The notes: generated from the sequence alone by a model not told the origin. Shown: positions 1 to 9,431, numbered from the stretch's first letter. The stretch is DNA of 64,000 nt from Streptomyces sp. A0642 (GCF_004795105.1 NZ_SSBL01000003.1:372001-436000); one strand, 5' to 3'. Numbers and translations: made by a program.

Positions 1-1349
1 CGCACCACCCGCACGGTGCCGCTCACCAGGTCGACCTGAGCGTATGTGCAGGTCGCGAACCGGTCCGTGTCCAGCTCGGCGAGAAAGCGCGAGGCCCGCG
101 CCAGCACGGTCGCCGGCGGATGCCCCTCGGCGGCGTACGCACGCAGCGCGATGCGCAGCTGACCCATGATGGCCGCCGCATGGGTGTCGTGCCCCTGCAC
201 GTCCCCGACCACGACGCCGATGCGGTTCTTGGGCAGGGCGATCACGTCGTACCAGTCGCCGCCGACCTGGCGGCCGCTCCAGGCCGCGTGGTACCGGACG
301 GCGATCTCGCCACCTTCGATCTCCTGGATCCGGCGCGGCAGCATCGCGGACTGGAGCCCGGTGGCGAATTCCCGTTCCTCGTCGAAGAGCGTCGCCCGTT
401 GCAGGGACTGGGCGACGATCGCGGCGAGCCCCAGACAGAGGTTGCGTTCGTCGGCGGTGAAGGCGATGCGTTCGCGGTAGAAGAGCGCGAGGGCGCCGAG
501 GGGCCGGGCCTGGGCGACCAGCGGCAGATAGGCCGCCGCCTGGAACTTGAGCTGCCCCACGAAGGCATCGAGCACCGGATAGCGCCGGGCGAGTGCGCCG
601 AGTGAACTCACGAACCGCGGCCTTCCGCTCAGGACGGTGTCGGCGAGCGGGAACTGCGGGTCGAGCCGCCCTGCGCGCAGCTCGTCGACGACCTCCAGCG
701 AGTCGCCGCTCAGGGCGACGACATTCAGCGCGCTGTTGTCCATCAGGCCCAGGGCGAGCCCGTCGGCGCCCAGCCGCGCCAGGCCCCCCGGTCCGGTCAG
801 CGCAGCCGTCACATCGTCGACCGTCACCGCCCGTGACAACGCACTGGTGGTCCGCTCGACGATGTCGGTCTGCCGCTGACGCCGCTTTTCCAGATTCCGC
901 ACGAAGGCCGAATGGGTGACCTCCGCCGTCGCGTCGCGCACCAGACCGATGACCCGGTGGGCCCGGCCGTCGTCGCCCCGCAGAATGCGTGCCTGCACAT
1001 GCGTCCACTGATCACCGCCGTCGGGCAGCGGAACCCGGAAGTGCACGCTGTACGAGGCCCTCCCGCCCTTGATGGCCTCGTCGATCGCCTCGTCGAGACG
1101 GACCTGCTCCGCCGGGTCGAGGAGGTCCCTCAGGGACTCGGGCCGTGAGTCGAAAGCGGCCGGATCCAGGCCGAAGACCAGCAGCCCCGGCTCGTCGATG
1201 TCCAGCGTCCGGGCGTCGAGATCCCACTCGAAACTGCCCGCGCGGTTGAGGGCGAGCCGCTCGGCCGTCGCCGTCTCGCCGCTGTCCGCGCTCCCGCCCG
1301 GCAGGCGGGGCGGACCTGGGACGATCGGGGGCCGGTCGTGATCGGTCAT
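1..1349 (-). CDS. PAS-GAF-PP2C (SpoIIE-type) serine phosphatase, 3' end outside window
   Basis: Reads off the left edge; 449 codons are present from the ATG at 1349. Residues about 30-140 form a PAS-like sensor (GSFEWDLDA, then a WTHVQARI strand), about 165-310 a GAF-like region, and from about 320 a PP2C/SpoIIE catalytic domain begins with the metal-binding run VGGDWYDVI (around residue 362) and VGDVQGHD. Family members dephosphorylate STAS-domain anti-sigma antagonists and so control stress sigma factors; the domain order is typical of the large Streptomyces set of such phosphatases. No membrane segment is seen, so it should be cytosolic. It is divergent from the hydratase-family gene at 1567. 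The C-terminal part of the catalytic domain, and any anti-sigma ATPase domain that may follow it, lie outside the window. Confidence 0.9.
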   Translation of the reverse strand, partial: MTDHDRPPIVPGPPRLPGGSADSGETATAERLALNRAGSFEWDLDARTLDIDEPGLLVFGLDPAAFDSRPESLRDLLDPAEQVRLDEAIDEAIKGGRASYSVHFRVPLPDGGDQWTHVQARILRGDDGRAHRVIGLVRDATAEVTHSAFVRNLEKRRQRQTDIVERTTSALSRAVTVDDVTAALTGPGGLARLGADGLALGLMDNSALNVVALSGDSLEVVDELRAGRLDPQFPLADTVLSGRPRFVSSLGALARRYPVLDAFVGQLKFQAAAYLPLVAQARPLGALALFYRERIAFTADERNLCLGLAAIVAQSLQRATLFDEEREFATGLQSAMLPRRIQEIEGGEIAVRYHAAWSGRQVGGDWYDVIALPKNRIGVVVGDVQGHDTHAAAIMGQLRIALRAYAAEGHPPATVLARASRFLAELDTDRFATCTYAQVDLVSGTVRVV

Positions 1350-1566
1350 GCATGCTCCGAAGATCGTCCGGCGGGGCTGCCGTGGAGGTGACTCAATTGT
1401 CCGGCGGGTCCGTCGCCGCTGCCACACCGGAAACCCGTCGTGCGGTGCAGTGGCCGGGCAGCCACCCCCCTCCTGCCGTCCGCTCCGGACCGCCGCGCAC
1501 AATGGCAGCTGAAGATCGTCCGTGACCGGCGGACGGTACGGCACTGGGGCTGACCGGAGCGCACGC

Positions 1567-2640
1567 ATGAGCCACGACGATTCCGTCCTGTTGCACACCG
1601 AGGGACGCGTCCGCCACCTCACGCTGAACCGGCCACGGGCCCTGAACGCGCTCAACCACGCCATGGTGCGGCAGATGGCCGAAGCGTTGGACGCGGCGGA
1701 ACAGGACCCCTCGGTCGTCGCGGTGCTGCTCACCGGCGCGGGGGAGCGGGGGCTGTGCGCCGGCGGCGACATCCGGTCCATCCACGACGACGCGCTGGCC
1801 GGCGGCCGGGCGTCACTGGACTTCTGGCGTGACGAATACCGGCTCAACGCCCGGATCGCCCGCTTCCCCAAGCCGTACGTCGCCGTCATGGACGGCATCG
1901 TCATGGGCGGCGGAGTGGGCGTGTCGGCCCATGGGTCCCTCCGCATCGTCACGGAGCGCTCCCGGATCGCCATGCCGGAGACGGGCATCGGATTCGTCCC
2001 CGACGTCGGCGGCACGCGTCTGCTCGGCGCGGCCCCCGGCGAACTCGGCATGCACCTGGCGCTCACCGGGGACGCCGTCGGAGCGGCCGACGCCCTGCTG
2101 TGCGGCCTCGCCGACCACTTCGTACCCTCAACGGACCTGCCCGCCCTGCTCGCCGCGCTGGACACGTGCACCACCCCCGAGGCCGTCGTCGCGACAGCGG
2201 AGCGGTACGCAGGCACCGCCCCCGCCGGCGAGCTGGCCGGGCACCGGGACTGGATCGACGCCTGTTACGCGGCGGACACGGTCGAGGAGATCGTCGAGCG
2301 CCTCGACCGCAACGGGGCGCCCGCCGCGAAGCAGGCCGCGACCACGATCCTGGCCAAGTCACCCACGGCCCTCAAGGTGACGCTCGCGGCCCTCCGCCGC
2401 GCCCGCCGCTTGGAGAGCCTGGAAGCCGCCCTCGACCAGGAGTACCGCGTCTCGTCCGCGGCCTTCACCCGGCCCGATCTGGTGGAGGGCGTGCGCGCCC
2501 AGATCATCGACAAGGACCGCAGCCCCCGGTGGCGCCCGGCGGAACTCGCCGAGGTCACCGACGAGGAGGTGGCCCGCCACTTCGCTCCGCTGGGTGACGG
2601 CGAACTCGGTCTCGCCGCCGGGACGGCAGGAACCGCCTGA
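1567..2640 (+). CDS. Enoyl-CoA hydratase/isomerase family, 3-hydroxyisobutyryl-CoA hydrolase-like
   Basis: Crotonase-fold protein of 357 residues when started at the ATG at 1567 (MSHDD); an upstream in-frame start at 1522 adds 15 residues unlike the family. LCAGGD (about 64-69) and MGGGVG (about 112-117) make the oxyanion hole, and MPETGIGFVPDVGG (136-149) places Glu138 and Asp146 where 3-hydroxyisobutyryl-CoA hydrolases keep their catalytic acids; length also fits that subfamily rather than 260-residue hydratases. The expected reaction is hydrolysis of 3-hydroxyisobutyryl-CoA in valine breakdown. It stands alone, convergent with the regulator at 2662 and 21 bp from it, so valine catabolism is not supported by neighbours. 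Confidence 0.88.
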   Translation: MSHDDSVLLHTEGRVRHLTLNRPRALNALNHAMVRQMAEALDAAEQDPSVVAVLLTGAGERGLCAGGDIRSIHDDALAGGRASLDFWRDEYRLNARIARFPKPYVAVMDGIVMGGGVGVSAHGSLRIVTERSRIAMPETGIGFVPDVGGTRLLGAAPGELGMHLALTGDAVGAADALLCGLADHFVPSTDLPALLAALDTCTTPEAVVATAERYAGTAPAGELAGHRDWIDACYAADTVEEIVERLDRNGAPAAKQAATTILAKSPTALKVTLAALRRARRLESLEAALDQEYRVSSAAFTRPDLVEGVRAQIIDKDRSPRWRPAELAEVTDEEVARHFAPLGDGELGLAAGTAGTA

Positions 2641-2661
2641 GGCGGGCGGCCCCCGCGCAGG

Positions 2662-3654
2662 TCAGTCCGCCTCCGGCCCGAAGCGGCCCCGGTACGCGGA
2701 CGGAGTGATGCCGGTACCGCGGCGCATCAGCGTGCGCAAGTTGGCAGCCGTCCCGAGCCCGCTGCGCCGGGCGACGATCTCGAAGCGGGACTCACCCTGT
2801 TCGATCAGCCGGCACGCCAGGGCGAGCCGTTCCCCTGTGAGCCACGCCAGCGGTGTGGTTCCCAGTTGTGCCCGGAAGCGGCGGTGCAGCGTCGCCGCGC
2901 TGACCGCCGCTCGCGCCGCCAGGTCGGAGACGGCGAGCGGTGAGTCCAGCCGCTCCTGGGCCCAGGCCAGGACGGGCGCCAGCGATTCGTCCGGCAGGTC
3001 CGGCATCGGGCGCTCCACGAACTGCCGCTGACCGCCGTCCCGGTGCGCGGCGAAGACGAGTCGCCGGCTCACGGAATTGGCGACTTCCGCGCCGTGGTCG
3101 CGGCGGACCACGTGCAGCCCGAGATCGAGGGCGGCTGCGCTCCCGGCGGCGGTGAGGATGTCGCCGTCGTCCACGAACAGCACGTCCGGTTCGAGGCGGA
3201 CGGCAGGGAAGCGGGCCCGGAAGGAATCAGCCCACTGCCAGTGCGCGGTCGCCCGTCGGCCGTCGAGGACTCCCGCCTCCGCGAGGGTGAAGGCGCCGCT
3301 GCAGAAGCCGACCAGGCGGGCGCCACGGGCATGGGCCCGACGGACGGCGTCGAGCACGGCGGGACGGCGAGGCACCTCGACGTCGGGCCGGTTGGGGACG
3401 ATCAAGGTGTCCGCCGCGTCGGCCGCTTCCAGACCGGCGACGCCCGTGAGCGTGAAGAATCCGTCCCGCATGAGCGTCTCGGGCTCGGGGGAGCAGAGCC
3501 GGAGATCGTAGAGCTCCCGGCCGATCTCCGGCCTGCGCAGACCGAAGACCTCGGTCGCGCAGCCGAGTTCGAAGGGGTTCGAGTTCGCGTCGACGATCAC
3601 GACGACCCGGTGGACGCCCGCCGGGCGCGGCAGGTGCGAGGATTCTTGCGGCAT
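2662..3654 (-). CDS. GlxA-family transcriptional regulator (DJ-1/PfpI plus AraC HTH)
   Basis: 330 residues. The N-terminal half (about 12-190) is a DJ-1/PfpI-like amidotransferase fold, with VVIVDANSNPFELG at the start and GFCSGAFTLAEAG at the nucleophile elbow. The C-terminal third is an AraC-type double helix-turn-helix (SAATLHRRFRAQLGTTPLAW, then RRGTGITPSAYRGRF). This is the arrangement of GlxA, ArgR and CdhR-type activators that respond to amines, amino acids or nucleosides. It is divergent from the small cupin gene at 3706, with about 50 bp between starts, so the cupin is the most likely target. The effector cannot be read from sequence. Confidence 0.9.
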   Translation of the reverse strand: MPQESSHLPRPAGVHRVVVIVDANSNPFELGCATEVFGLRRPEIGRELYDLRLCSPEPETLMRDGFFTLTGVAGLEAADAADTLIVPNRPDVEVPRRPAVLDAVRRAHARGARLVGFCSGAFTLAEAGVLDGRRATAHWQWADSFRARFPAVRLEPDVLFVDDGDILTAAGSAAALDLGLHVVRRDHGAEVANSVSRRLVFAAHRDGGQRQFVERPMPDLPDESLAPVLAWAQERLDSPLAVSDLAARAAVSAATLHRRFRAQLGTTPLAWLTGERLALACRLIEQGESRFEIVARRSGLGTAANLRTLMRRGTGITPSAYRGRFGPEAD

Positions 3655-3705
3655 GTGCGATTTCTAGCACTCGTCCCGGCTTTCGCGAAGACTCAGGATG
3701 GGGTC

Positions 3706-4101
3706 ATGAGCAAGGAACCGATATCTCTCGGCGAGGCGCTGGCCTCCTTCGACGCCCTGTGGAGCCCCCGCATCGTCACACGCGTCAACGACTACGACGT
3801 CCGCATCGCCAAGGTCGAGGGCGAACATGTCTGGCACGTCCATGACGAAACCGACGAGTTCTTCCTCGTACTCGACGGCGAGCTGCACATCTCGCTGCGC
3901 GAGCCGGACGGGGAGCGCACGGTCCACCTCCCCCGGGGCGCGGTTTTCACCGTCCCCCGGGGAACGGAGCACAAGCCGTACGCTCCCTCCGGCGCCGCCA
4001 TCCTCATGTTCGAGCCCACCGGCACACCGACCGTGGGCGATCGCCATGACGATGTCCCGGACCACGTGGACGCGACGACGGGACACATGCTGAGCAGCTG
4101 A
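3706..4101 (+). CDS. Single-domain cupin protein
   Basis: 131 residues from the ATG at 3706. The first cupin motif is HVWHVHDETDEFFLVLDGEL (His45, His47, Glu52 as metal ligands) and the second is around PRGAVFTVPRGTEHKPYAP with a further His. The fold is a compact metal-binding beta barrel; the family includes mannose-6-phosphate isomerase-like and small dioxygenase or storage proteins, so the reaction is unknown. It shares a short divergent promoter region with the GlxA-type regulator at 2662-3654 and is followed by a stem-loop before the convergent rhamnulokinase gene. Confidence 0.85.
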   Translation: MSKEPISLGEALASFDALWSPRIVTRVNDYDVRIAKVEGEHVWHVHDETDEFFLVLDGELHISLREPDGERTVHLPRGAVFTVPRGTEHKPYAPSGAAILMFEPTGTPTVGDRHDDVPDHVDATTGHMLSS

Positions 4102-4150
4102 GCGGACGCCGCACGTCTCCCCGGCAGCGGATCGACGTCACGGCTTCCCG

Positions 4151-4200
4151 GGGGCGGAGCGACTCCACGGCTCCCGGTCAGGCCGTGCCCGCTCCGCCCC
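4151..4200. terminator. Bidirectional stem-loop between convergent genes
   Basis: Eleven-base arms GGGGCGGAGCG (4151-4161) and CGCTCCGCCCC (4190-4200) pair perfectly. The enclosed segment contains a second hairpin, CACGGC pairing with GCCGTG. It lies between the cupin (+) and rhaB (-) stops, so it can serve both. No U tract follows, as is usual in Streptomyces. Confidence 0.6.
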
Positions 4201-4218
4201 GGCGGCCACGGCGCCCGG

Positions 4219-5748
4219 TCAGTTCATGTCCCCGTCCGCCCCGGCGGCCTCGTCCTCCTGCGGCCGGCCGAGGCGAGCCTCCGCGCGGTCCCAGTCGCGA
4301 CGGTTCCCGCGCGGCTCGTAATGCCGCAGTTCCTGGGTGCGGGCGACCAGCCGCCGCAGAGCGGCGAGGTCACCCACCAGGCCGTGGGCGCGGGCCTGGA
4401 GCAGGATGTTGCCCAGAGCGGTCGCCTCCGCGGGGCCCGCCGTCACCGGCAGCCCGGTCGCGTCGGCCGTCCACTGGCAGAGCAGCTCGTTGCGCGAGCC
4501 CCCGCCGACCAGGTGGATCCGCACCGGCGTACGCCCGGCGAGTTCGGCGGCCCTGCGCAACGTCCTGCGATGGGCCAGCGCGAGGCTCTCCAGCACACAG
4601 CGCACGTATCCGCCCGGCGTCCGGGGCGGCGCCTGCCCCGTGCGCAGCAGTTGGGCGTCGATGCGGGCGGGCATGTCACCCGGTGCGAGGAAGGACGCGT
4701 CGTCCGGATCGATCACGGCGGCGAACGGCTCGGACGCGGCCGCGTCCGCGAGCAGACGGGCCAGACCGAGAGGCGCGCCCGTGCGGTCCCACTCCCGGCG
4801 GCACTCCTCCAGCAGCCACATGCCCATGATGTTGCGGAGGTAGCGCACGGTGCCGTCCACCCCGCGCTCGTTGGTGAAGTTCGCCGCCCGGGACTCCTCG
4901 GACAGAACCGGAGCGTCCAGTTCCAGCCCGGCCAGGGACCACGTGCCGCAACTGACGTACGCGAAGTCCGCTTCCATGGCCGGAACCGCGGCGACCGCCG
5001 ACGCCGTGTCGTGCGAGGCGACCGTCGTCACCGGGGTGCCGCACGGCAGCCCGGTGTGGTCGGCGACGTGGGCCAGCAGCACCCCCGCCGGCGCTCCCGG
5101 CTCGCGCAGCGGCGGGAAGAGGGCACGGTTCAGCCCCAGCCGCCCGATCAGCGCATCGGACCAGTCACCGCCGCGTGCGTCGAACAGTCCGGTCGTCGAC
5201 GCGTTCGTGATCTCCGCGCCCACCGATCCGGTCAGCCAGTACACCAGCAGATCGGGCATCAGCAGCAGCGTCCTGGCCGCCTCCCACTGGGCCGTCTCGC
5301 GGTGAGCGAGAAGCTGGAAGACCGTGTTGAACGGCAGGTGCTGCAATCCGCTGACCGCGTACAGCTCCCGCACGCCACAGCCGTCCGGCAGCCGCTCCGC
5401 CATCCCGCTGTTGCGCGCGTCCCGGTAGTGGAACGGCAGCCCCAGCAGCGCTCCGTCCCCGTCCAGCAGCCCGTAGTCCACCGCCCAGGTGTCGATGCCG
5501 ATGGAGGCGACCGGGCCCGACCGCCCGGCCGCCCGCAGTCCGTCCAGCATCCCCTGGTACAGGGCCAGTACGTCCCAGCGCAGACCGTCCGGCAGACGCA
5601 CCGGCGTATTGGCGAACCGGTGCGCCTCGGTCAGTTCGAGCCTTCCCGGCCCGACCCGGCCGGTGATGACGCGGCCGCTGGTCGCGCCGAGGTCCACGGC
5701 GGCGAAGACGGCTTCGCCGGCGGCGCCGGCCAGGGAGTTCACAGGCAT
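4219..5748 (-). CDS. rhaB: L-rhamnulokinase
   Basis: 509 residues, FGGY-family sugar kinase. The N-terminal phosphate-1 motif AAVDLGATSGRVI, the DTWAVDYGLLD segment, ASHDTASAVAA and YVSCGTWSL, and the C-terminal HLVGGGSRNELLCQWTADATGLPV are those of RhaB. It phosphorylates L-rhamnulose to L-rhamnulose-1-phosphate in the cytosol. It is the last gene of the operon rhaI (7873-9039), rhaEW (5765-7810), rhaB and starts 16 bp after rhaEW stops, so co-transcription from the operator region near 9090 is expected. Confidence 0.95.
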   Translation of the reverse strand: MPVNSLAGAAGEAVFAAVDLGATSGRVITGRVGPGRLELTEAHRFANTPVRLPDGLRWDVLALYQGMLDGLRAAGRSGPVASIGIDTWAVDYGLLDGDGALLGLPFHYRDARNSGMAERLPDGCGVRELYAVSGLQHLPFNTVFQLLAHRETAQWEAARTLLLMPDLLVYWLTGSVGAEITNASTTGLFDARGGDWSDALIGRLGLNRALFPPLREPGAPAGVLLAHVADHTGLPCGTPVTTVASHDTASAVAAVPAMEADFAYVSCGTWSLAGLELDAPVLSEESRAANFTNERGVDGTVRYLRNIMGMWLLEECRREWDRTGAPLGLARLLADAAASEPFAAVIDPDDASFLAPGDMPARIDAQLLRTGQAPPRTPGGYVRCVLESLALAHRRTLRRAAELAGRTPVRIHLVGGGSRNELLCQWTADATGLPVTAGPAEATALGNILLQARAHGLVGDLAALRRLVARTQELRHYEPRGNRRDWDRAEARLGRPQEDEAAGADGDMN

Positions 5749-5764
5749 CGGGATCGCGTCCAGG

Positions 5765-7810
5765 TCATCGCAGGAAGGCGGCTGCCACGCCGGCGTCCAC
5801 CGGAACGTGCAGGCCGGTGGTGTGGGTGAGGTCGCCGCCGGTCAGCGCGAAAACGGCGTTGGCGACGTGCTCGGGCAGCACCTCGCGCTTGAGCAGGGTC
5901 CGCTGGGCGTAGAACTCGCCGAGCTTCTCCTCCTCGATGCCGTAGGTCGCCGCCCGCTGGGCGCCCCAGCCGGCGGCGAAGATCCCCGAGCCCCGCACCA
6001 CCCCGTCCGGGTTGATGCCGTTGACGCGGATCCCGTGCTCGCCGAGCTCGGCCGCCAGGAGCCGTACCTGGTGCGCCTGGTCCGCCTTGGTCGCCGAGTA
6101 GGCGATGTTGTTCGGGCCGGCGAACACGGCGTTCTTGGAAGCGATGTAGATGATGTCGCCGCCGAGCTTCTGCGCCTGCATGACCCGGGCGGCCTCGCGC
6201 GCCACGAGGAACGAGCCGCGCGCCATGATGTCGTGCTGCAGGTCCCAGTCACGCGCCGTGGTCTCCAGCAGGGGCTTGGAGATGGAGATCCCCGCGTTGT
6301 TCACGACGAGGTCCACACCGCCGAACGCGAGGACGGCGGCCCTGAAGGCCTCCGCGATCTGCTCCTCGCTCGTGACGTCGACGGTGACCGCCACCGCCCG
6401 GTCCGGTCCGCCGAGGTCCTCCGCGACCGCGGCCGCGTTCTCGGCGTTCAGGTCCGCGACGACCACACAGGCGCCCTCGGCCACCAGCCGGTGCGCGATG
6501 GCGCGGCCGATCCCCGAGCCGGCCCCGGTCACCAGGGCGACCCGGGTGGCCAGCGGCTTCGCCTTCGGCATCCGGCGCAGCTTCGCCTCCTCCAGCTCCC
6601 AGTACTCGATCCGGAACTTCTCGGACTCCTCGATCGGCGCGTACGTGGAGACGGCCTCGGCGCCACGCATCACGTTGATGGCGTTGAGGTAGAACTCCCC
6701 GGCGACGCGAGCGGTCTGCTTGTCCTTGCCGAAGGAGAACATCCCGACGCCGGGCACCAGCACGATCGCGGGATCCGCGCCGCGCATGCCGGGGGAACCC
6801 GGGACGGCGTGCCGCTCGTAGTACGCGCGATAGGCCTCGCGGTACTCGGCGTGCAGCGTCTTCAGCCGCTCCACCGCCTCGGCGACCGGTGCGTCCGCGG
6901 GGAGGTCGAGGACCAGAGGACTGACCTTCGTGCGGAGGAAGTGGTCCGGGCACGACGTGCCCAGGGCGGCGAGCCGCGGGTGCTCGGTGCGGGACAGGAA
7001 GTCCAGCACCGGCTCGGCGTCCGTGAAGTGGCCCACCTGGGGGCGGTCGGTGGACGCCAGGCCGCGGATCACCGGGGCGAGCGCCGCCGCCCGCTCCCGG
7101 CGCTCAGGTCCGGACAACGCGGTCCGGCCGGGCAGCACGGCCCCGAACGGCTCGGGCCTGCCGCGCTCCGCCAGGAAGGTCTCCGCCGTACGGATCATCC
7201 ACAGGGCGTTGCGCTCGCACTCGTCCGACGTCTCGCCCCACGCGGTGATCCCGTGACCGCCCAGGACGACGCCGACCGCCTGCGGATGGGCCTCCTTGAC
7301 GGCGGCGATGTCCAGGCCGAGCTGGAACCCCGGCCGGCGCCATCCCACCCAGGCGACCTTGTCGCCGAAGCACTCGGCGGTCAGCTTCTCCCCGTCGGCC
7401 GCGCACGCCAGGGCGATCCCCGAATCCGGATGCAGATGGTCGACGTGAGCCGCCTCGACCAAGGCGTGCATCGCGGTGTCGATCGACGGCGCGGCACCCC
7501 CCTTGCCGTGGAGGCAGTAGTCGAACGCCGCCACCATCTCGTCCTCGTGCTCCACGCCCGGGTACACCTCCTTGAGGGCGCGGACGCGGTCCAGGCGCAG
7601 TACGGCGAGGCCCTCCTCCTTCAGGGTGCCGAGGTCGCCCCCGGAGCCCTTGACCCAGAGGAGTTCGGTCTCACCACCGGTCACCGGGTCGTGGCCGGCG
7701 GCCTTCACCGAAGTGTTGCCGCCTGCGTAGTTGGTGTTGCGCGGGTCGGAGCCGATCCGGTGTGCGCGCTCCAGGAGCGCGGCGACTTCGGCGTGCGTCG
7801 GGGACGTCAT
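5765..7810 (-). CDS. rhaEW: Bifunctional rhamnulose-1-phosphate aldolase / L-lactaldehyde dehydrogenase (aldolase-SDR fusion)
   Basis: 681 residues. Residues about 1-390 are a class II aldolase/adducin domain (NTNYAGGNTSVKA near the start; the metal-binding HLHPDSGIALAC and LGGHGITAWG). Residues about 425-680 are a short-chain dehydrogenase (VTGAGSGIGRAIA, NNAGI, YSATKADQAHQ with the catalytic Tyr/Lys). This is the RhaEW/YuxG fusion: the aldolase splits rhamnulose-1-phosphate to DHAP and L-lactaldehyde, and the fused dehydrogenase oxidises the lactaldehyde to lactate. I chose the ATG at 7810 because GAAGGA sits 6 nt upstream of it; the ATG 6 nt earlier touches that site. Gap to rhaI is 62 bp and to rhaB 16 bp. 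Confidence 0.94.
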   Translation of the reverse strand: MTSPTHAEVAALLERAHRIGSDPRNTNYAGGNTSVKAAGHDPVTGGETELLWVKGSGGDLGTLKEEGLAVLRLDRVRALKEVYPGVEHEDEMVAAFDYCLHGKGGAAPSIDTAMHALVEAAHVDHLHPDSGIALACAADGEKLTAECFGDKVAWVGWRRPGFQLGLDIAAVKEAHPQAVGVVLGGHGITAWGETSDECERNALWMIRTAETFLAERGRPEPFGAVLPGRTALSGPERRERAAALAPVIRGLASTDRPQVGHFTDAEPVLDFLSRTEHPRLAALGTSCPDHFLRTKVSPLVLDLPADAPVAEAVERLKTLHAEYREAYRAYYERHAVPGSPGMRGADPAIVLVPGVGMFSFGKDKQTARVAGEFYLNAINVMRGAEAVSTYAPIEESEKFRIEYWELEEAKLRRMPKAKPLATRVALVTGAGSGIGRAIAHRLVAEGACVVVADLNAENAAAVAEDLGGPDRAVAVTVDVTSEEQIAEAFRAAVLAFGGVDLVVNNAGISISKPLLETTARDWDLQHDIMARGSFLVAREAARVMQAQKLGGDIIYIASKNAVFAGPNNIAYSATKADQAHQVRLLAAELGEHGIRVNGINPDGVVRGSGIFAAGWGAQRAATYGIEEEKLGEFYAQRTLLKREVLPEHVANAVFALTGGDLTHTTGLHVPVDAGVAAAFLR

Positions 7811-7872
7811 GAGCATTCCTTCGGGAGGAGGTGTGCGGGGCGGGGGGCGGCGGTGGACGGACGCGACCGGGG

Positions 7873-9039
7873 TCAGGCGCCCCAGCCGGCCTGGGTGCCG
7901 CCCACCCGGCCGGCGGCGATGCGTTCCTGGTTGCCGGAGGCGAGGTAGGCGGCGAACGGGTCGCCGGCCAGCCCCTGTTCCTCCCGGACCTCCGCCAGCA
8001 GCGGCCGGACGTCGGTGTTGTAGGCATCCATCAGCACGGCGTTGGAGGCCAGTACGTCGCCCGCCTTCTGCGCGGCGGCGAGCGCGTCCATGTCGACCAG
8101 CAGGGCCTTGGCCGTCGCCTCCTGCACATTGGCGACCGAGCGGATCACCGCGGGAATCTTCGCCTCGATGTTGTGGCACTGGTCGAGCATGAAATTGACG
8201 TTGGTCTCGGAGCGGAGGCCGCCGTTCTTCACGACCTCGTGCATGATCCGGAAGAGCTGGAAGGGATCGGCCGCACCGACCATCAGGTCGTCGTCCGCGT
8301 AGAAGCGGGAGTTGAAGTCGAATGCACCGAGCCGGCCTTCCCGGAGCAGCAGGGCCACGATGAACTCGATGTTCGTGCCGGGGGCGTGATGCCCCGTGTC
8401 CACGACCACCTGCGCCTTCGGGCCGAGCTTGAGGCAGTGCGCGTACGCCGTGCCCCAGTCGGGCACGTCCGTCGTGTAGAAGGCCGGCTCGAACAGCTTG
8501 TACTCCAGCAGCATCCGCTGGTCGTCGCCGAGGCGCTCGTACACCTCCGCCAGCGCTTCGGCCAGCCGCTCCTGACGGGCAACGATGTCATCCTGCCCCG
8601 GGTAGTTCGTCCCGTCGGAGAACCACAGCTTGAGATCGGGCGACCCCGTCTCGTCCATGACGTCGACGCACTCCAGCAGATGGTCCGTCGCCTTGCGCCG
8701 GACCGCCGCGTCGGGGTGGGTGACCGAGCCGAGCTTGTAGTCGTCGTCCTGGAAGACGTTGGAGTTGATGGCGCCGATCCGCAGCCCGAGGCCTTCCGCG
8801 TGGCGCGTGAGGGCGGCGTAGTCCTCGACCTTGTCCCAGGGAATGTGCAGGGACACCTTCGGGGCGACGCCGGTGAACGCATGGACCTGCGCCGCGTCCT
8901 CCATCTTCTCGAACGGGTCGCGCGGCACCCCGGGCTGTGCGAACACCTTGAACCGGGTCCCGGAGTTGCCGTACCCCCACGACGGGGTCTCGATCACCTG
9001 AGATTTCAGGGCTGCCTTGACGGCCGACACATCAGACAT
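7873..9039 (-). CDS. rhaI: L-rhamnose isomerase (TIM-barrel RhaI type)
   Basis: 388 residues from the ATG at 9039, which has GAGG 6 nt upstream. Metal and substrate residues of the xylose-isomerase-like barrel are visible: LEYKLFEPAFYTTDVPDWG, VVDTGHHAPGTNIEF and FDFNSRFYADDDL. It resembles the Pseudomonas stutzeri/actinobacterial RhaI rather than the enteric RhaA. It converts L-rhamnose to L-rhamnulose and is first in the rha operon. Neither an L-rhamnose transporter nor a rhamnose mutarotase is adjacent, so uptake must be encoded elsewhere. Confidence 0.94.
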   Translation of the reverse strand: MSDVSAVKAALKSQVIETPSWGYGNSGTRFKVFAQPGVPRDPFEKMEDAAQVHAFTGVAPKVSLHIPWDKVEDYAALTRHAEGLGLRIGAINSNVFQDDDYKLGSVTHPDAAVRRKATDHLLECVDVMDETGSPDLKLWFSDGTNYPGQDDIVARQERLAEALAEVYERLGDDQRMLLEYKLFEPAFYTTDVPDWGTAYAHCLKLGPKAQVVVDTGHHAPGTNIEFIVALLLREGRLGAFDFNSRFYADDDLMVGAADPFQLFRIMHEVVKNGGLRSETNVNFMLDQCHNIEAKIPAVIRSVANVQEATAKALLVDMDALAAAQKAGDVLASNAVLMDAYNTDVRPLLAEVREEQGLAGDPFAAYLASGNQERIAAGRVGGTQAGWGA

Positions 9040-9083
9040 GAACACCTCGTAAGCAGAGTCACCCGACGACCGAGATCGTCGGC

Positions 9084-9101
9084 ATCATATGAATCGTTTC
9101 A
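9084..9101 (-). promoter_or_regulatory. Probable LacI-family operator and -10 box of the rha operon
   Basis: TGAATCGTTTCA at 9090-9101 is a perfect palindrome with a central CG, the layout of LacI-family operators. On the minus strand it is followed directly by TATGAT (9084-9089), a good -10 hexamer, about 45 bp before rhaI. A repressor bound here would cover the -35/-10 spacer. No LacI-type gene lies in the window, so the cognate regulator is elsewhere. Confidence 0.65.
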
Positions 9102-9431
9102 TTCGAACGTACGCTAGGTGTGGCCCCGCTCACTAGTCAAGTGGTCGGGCGGTCTGCATCTGAGGGCGAGCCGGGTTGAATCAATTCACCACGGATCGGG
9201 GCGTCCCGGCCGAAGACGGGCCCGGCCCGCCCCGGGATCGGGGGCGGGCCGGGGACGCCACGCCGGTGGAAGGTTCCGCTGGGCACGGCGGAGGGCGGGA
9301 GCGTTCACCGGTCAGGGAGCGCGGCGGCCCGCTGTCCGGGGGCGCCGGCCCGGGCGGGGGAACGACCGCTGCTCCCGTCCCGCGCGGCGGCCGGGGGAGG
9401 CCCGGTCGGGCCGCTCAAGGGCTCGGGCGGC
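9102..9431. other. Non-coding stretch upstream of the rha operon
   Basis: About 330 bp with no convincing gene on either strand. It is G-rich and contains low-complexity GGGCCGGGG-like runs. I see no second operator or clear terminator. Confidence 0.4.

Noticed and set aside
3043..3705. N-terminal extension of the cupin gene reading across the regulator
   Set aside because: The frame is open only because it is antisense to the GlxA-type gene; the cupin domain begins at 3706.
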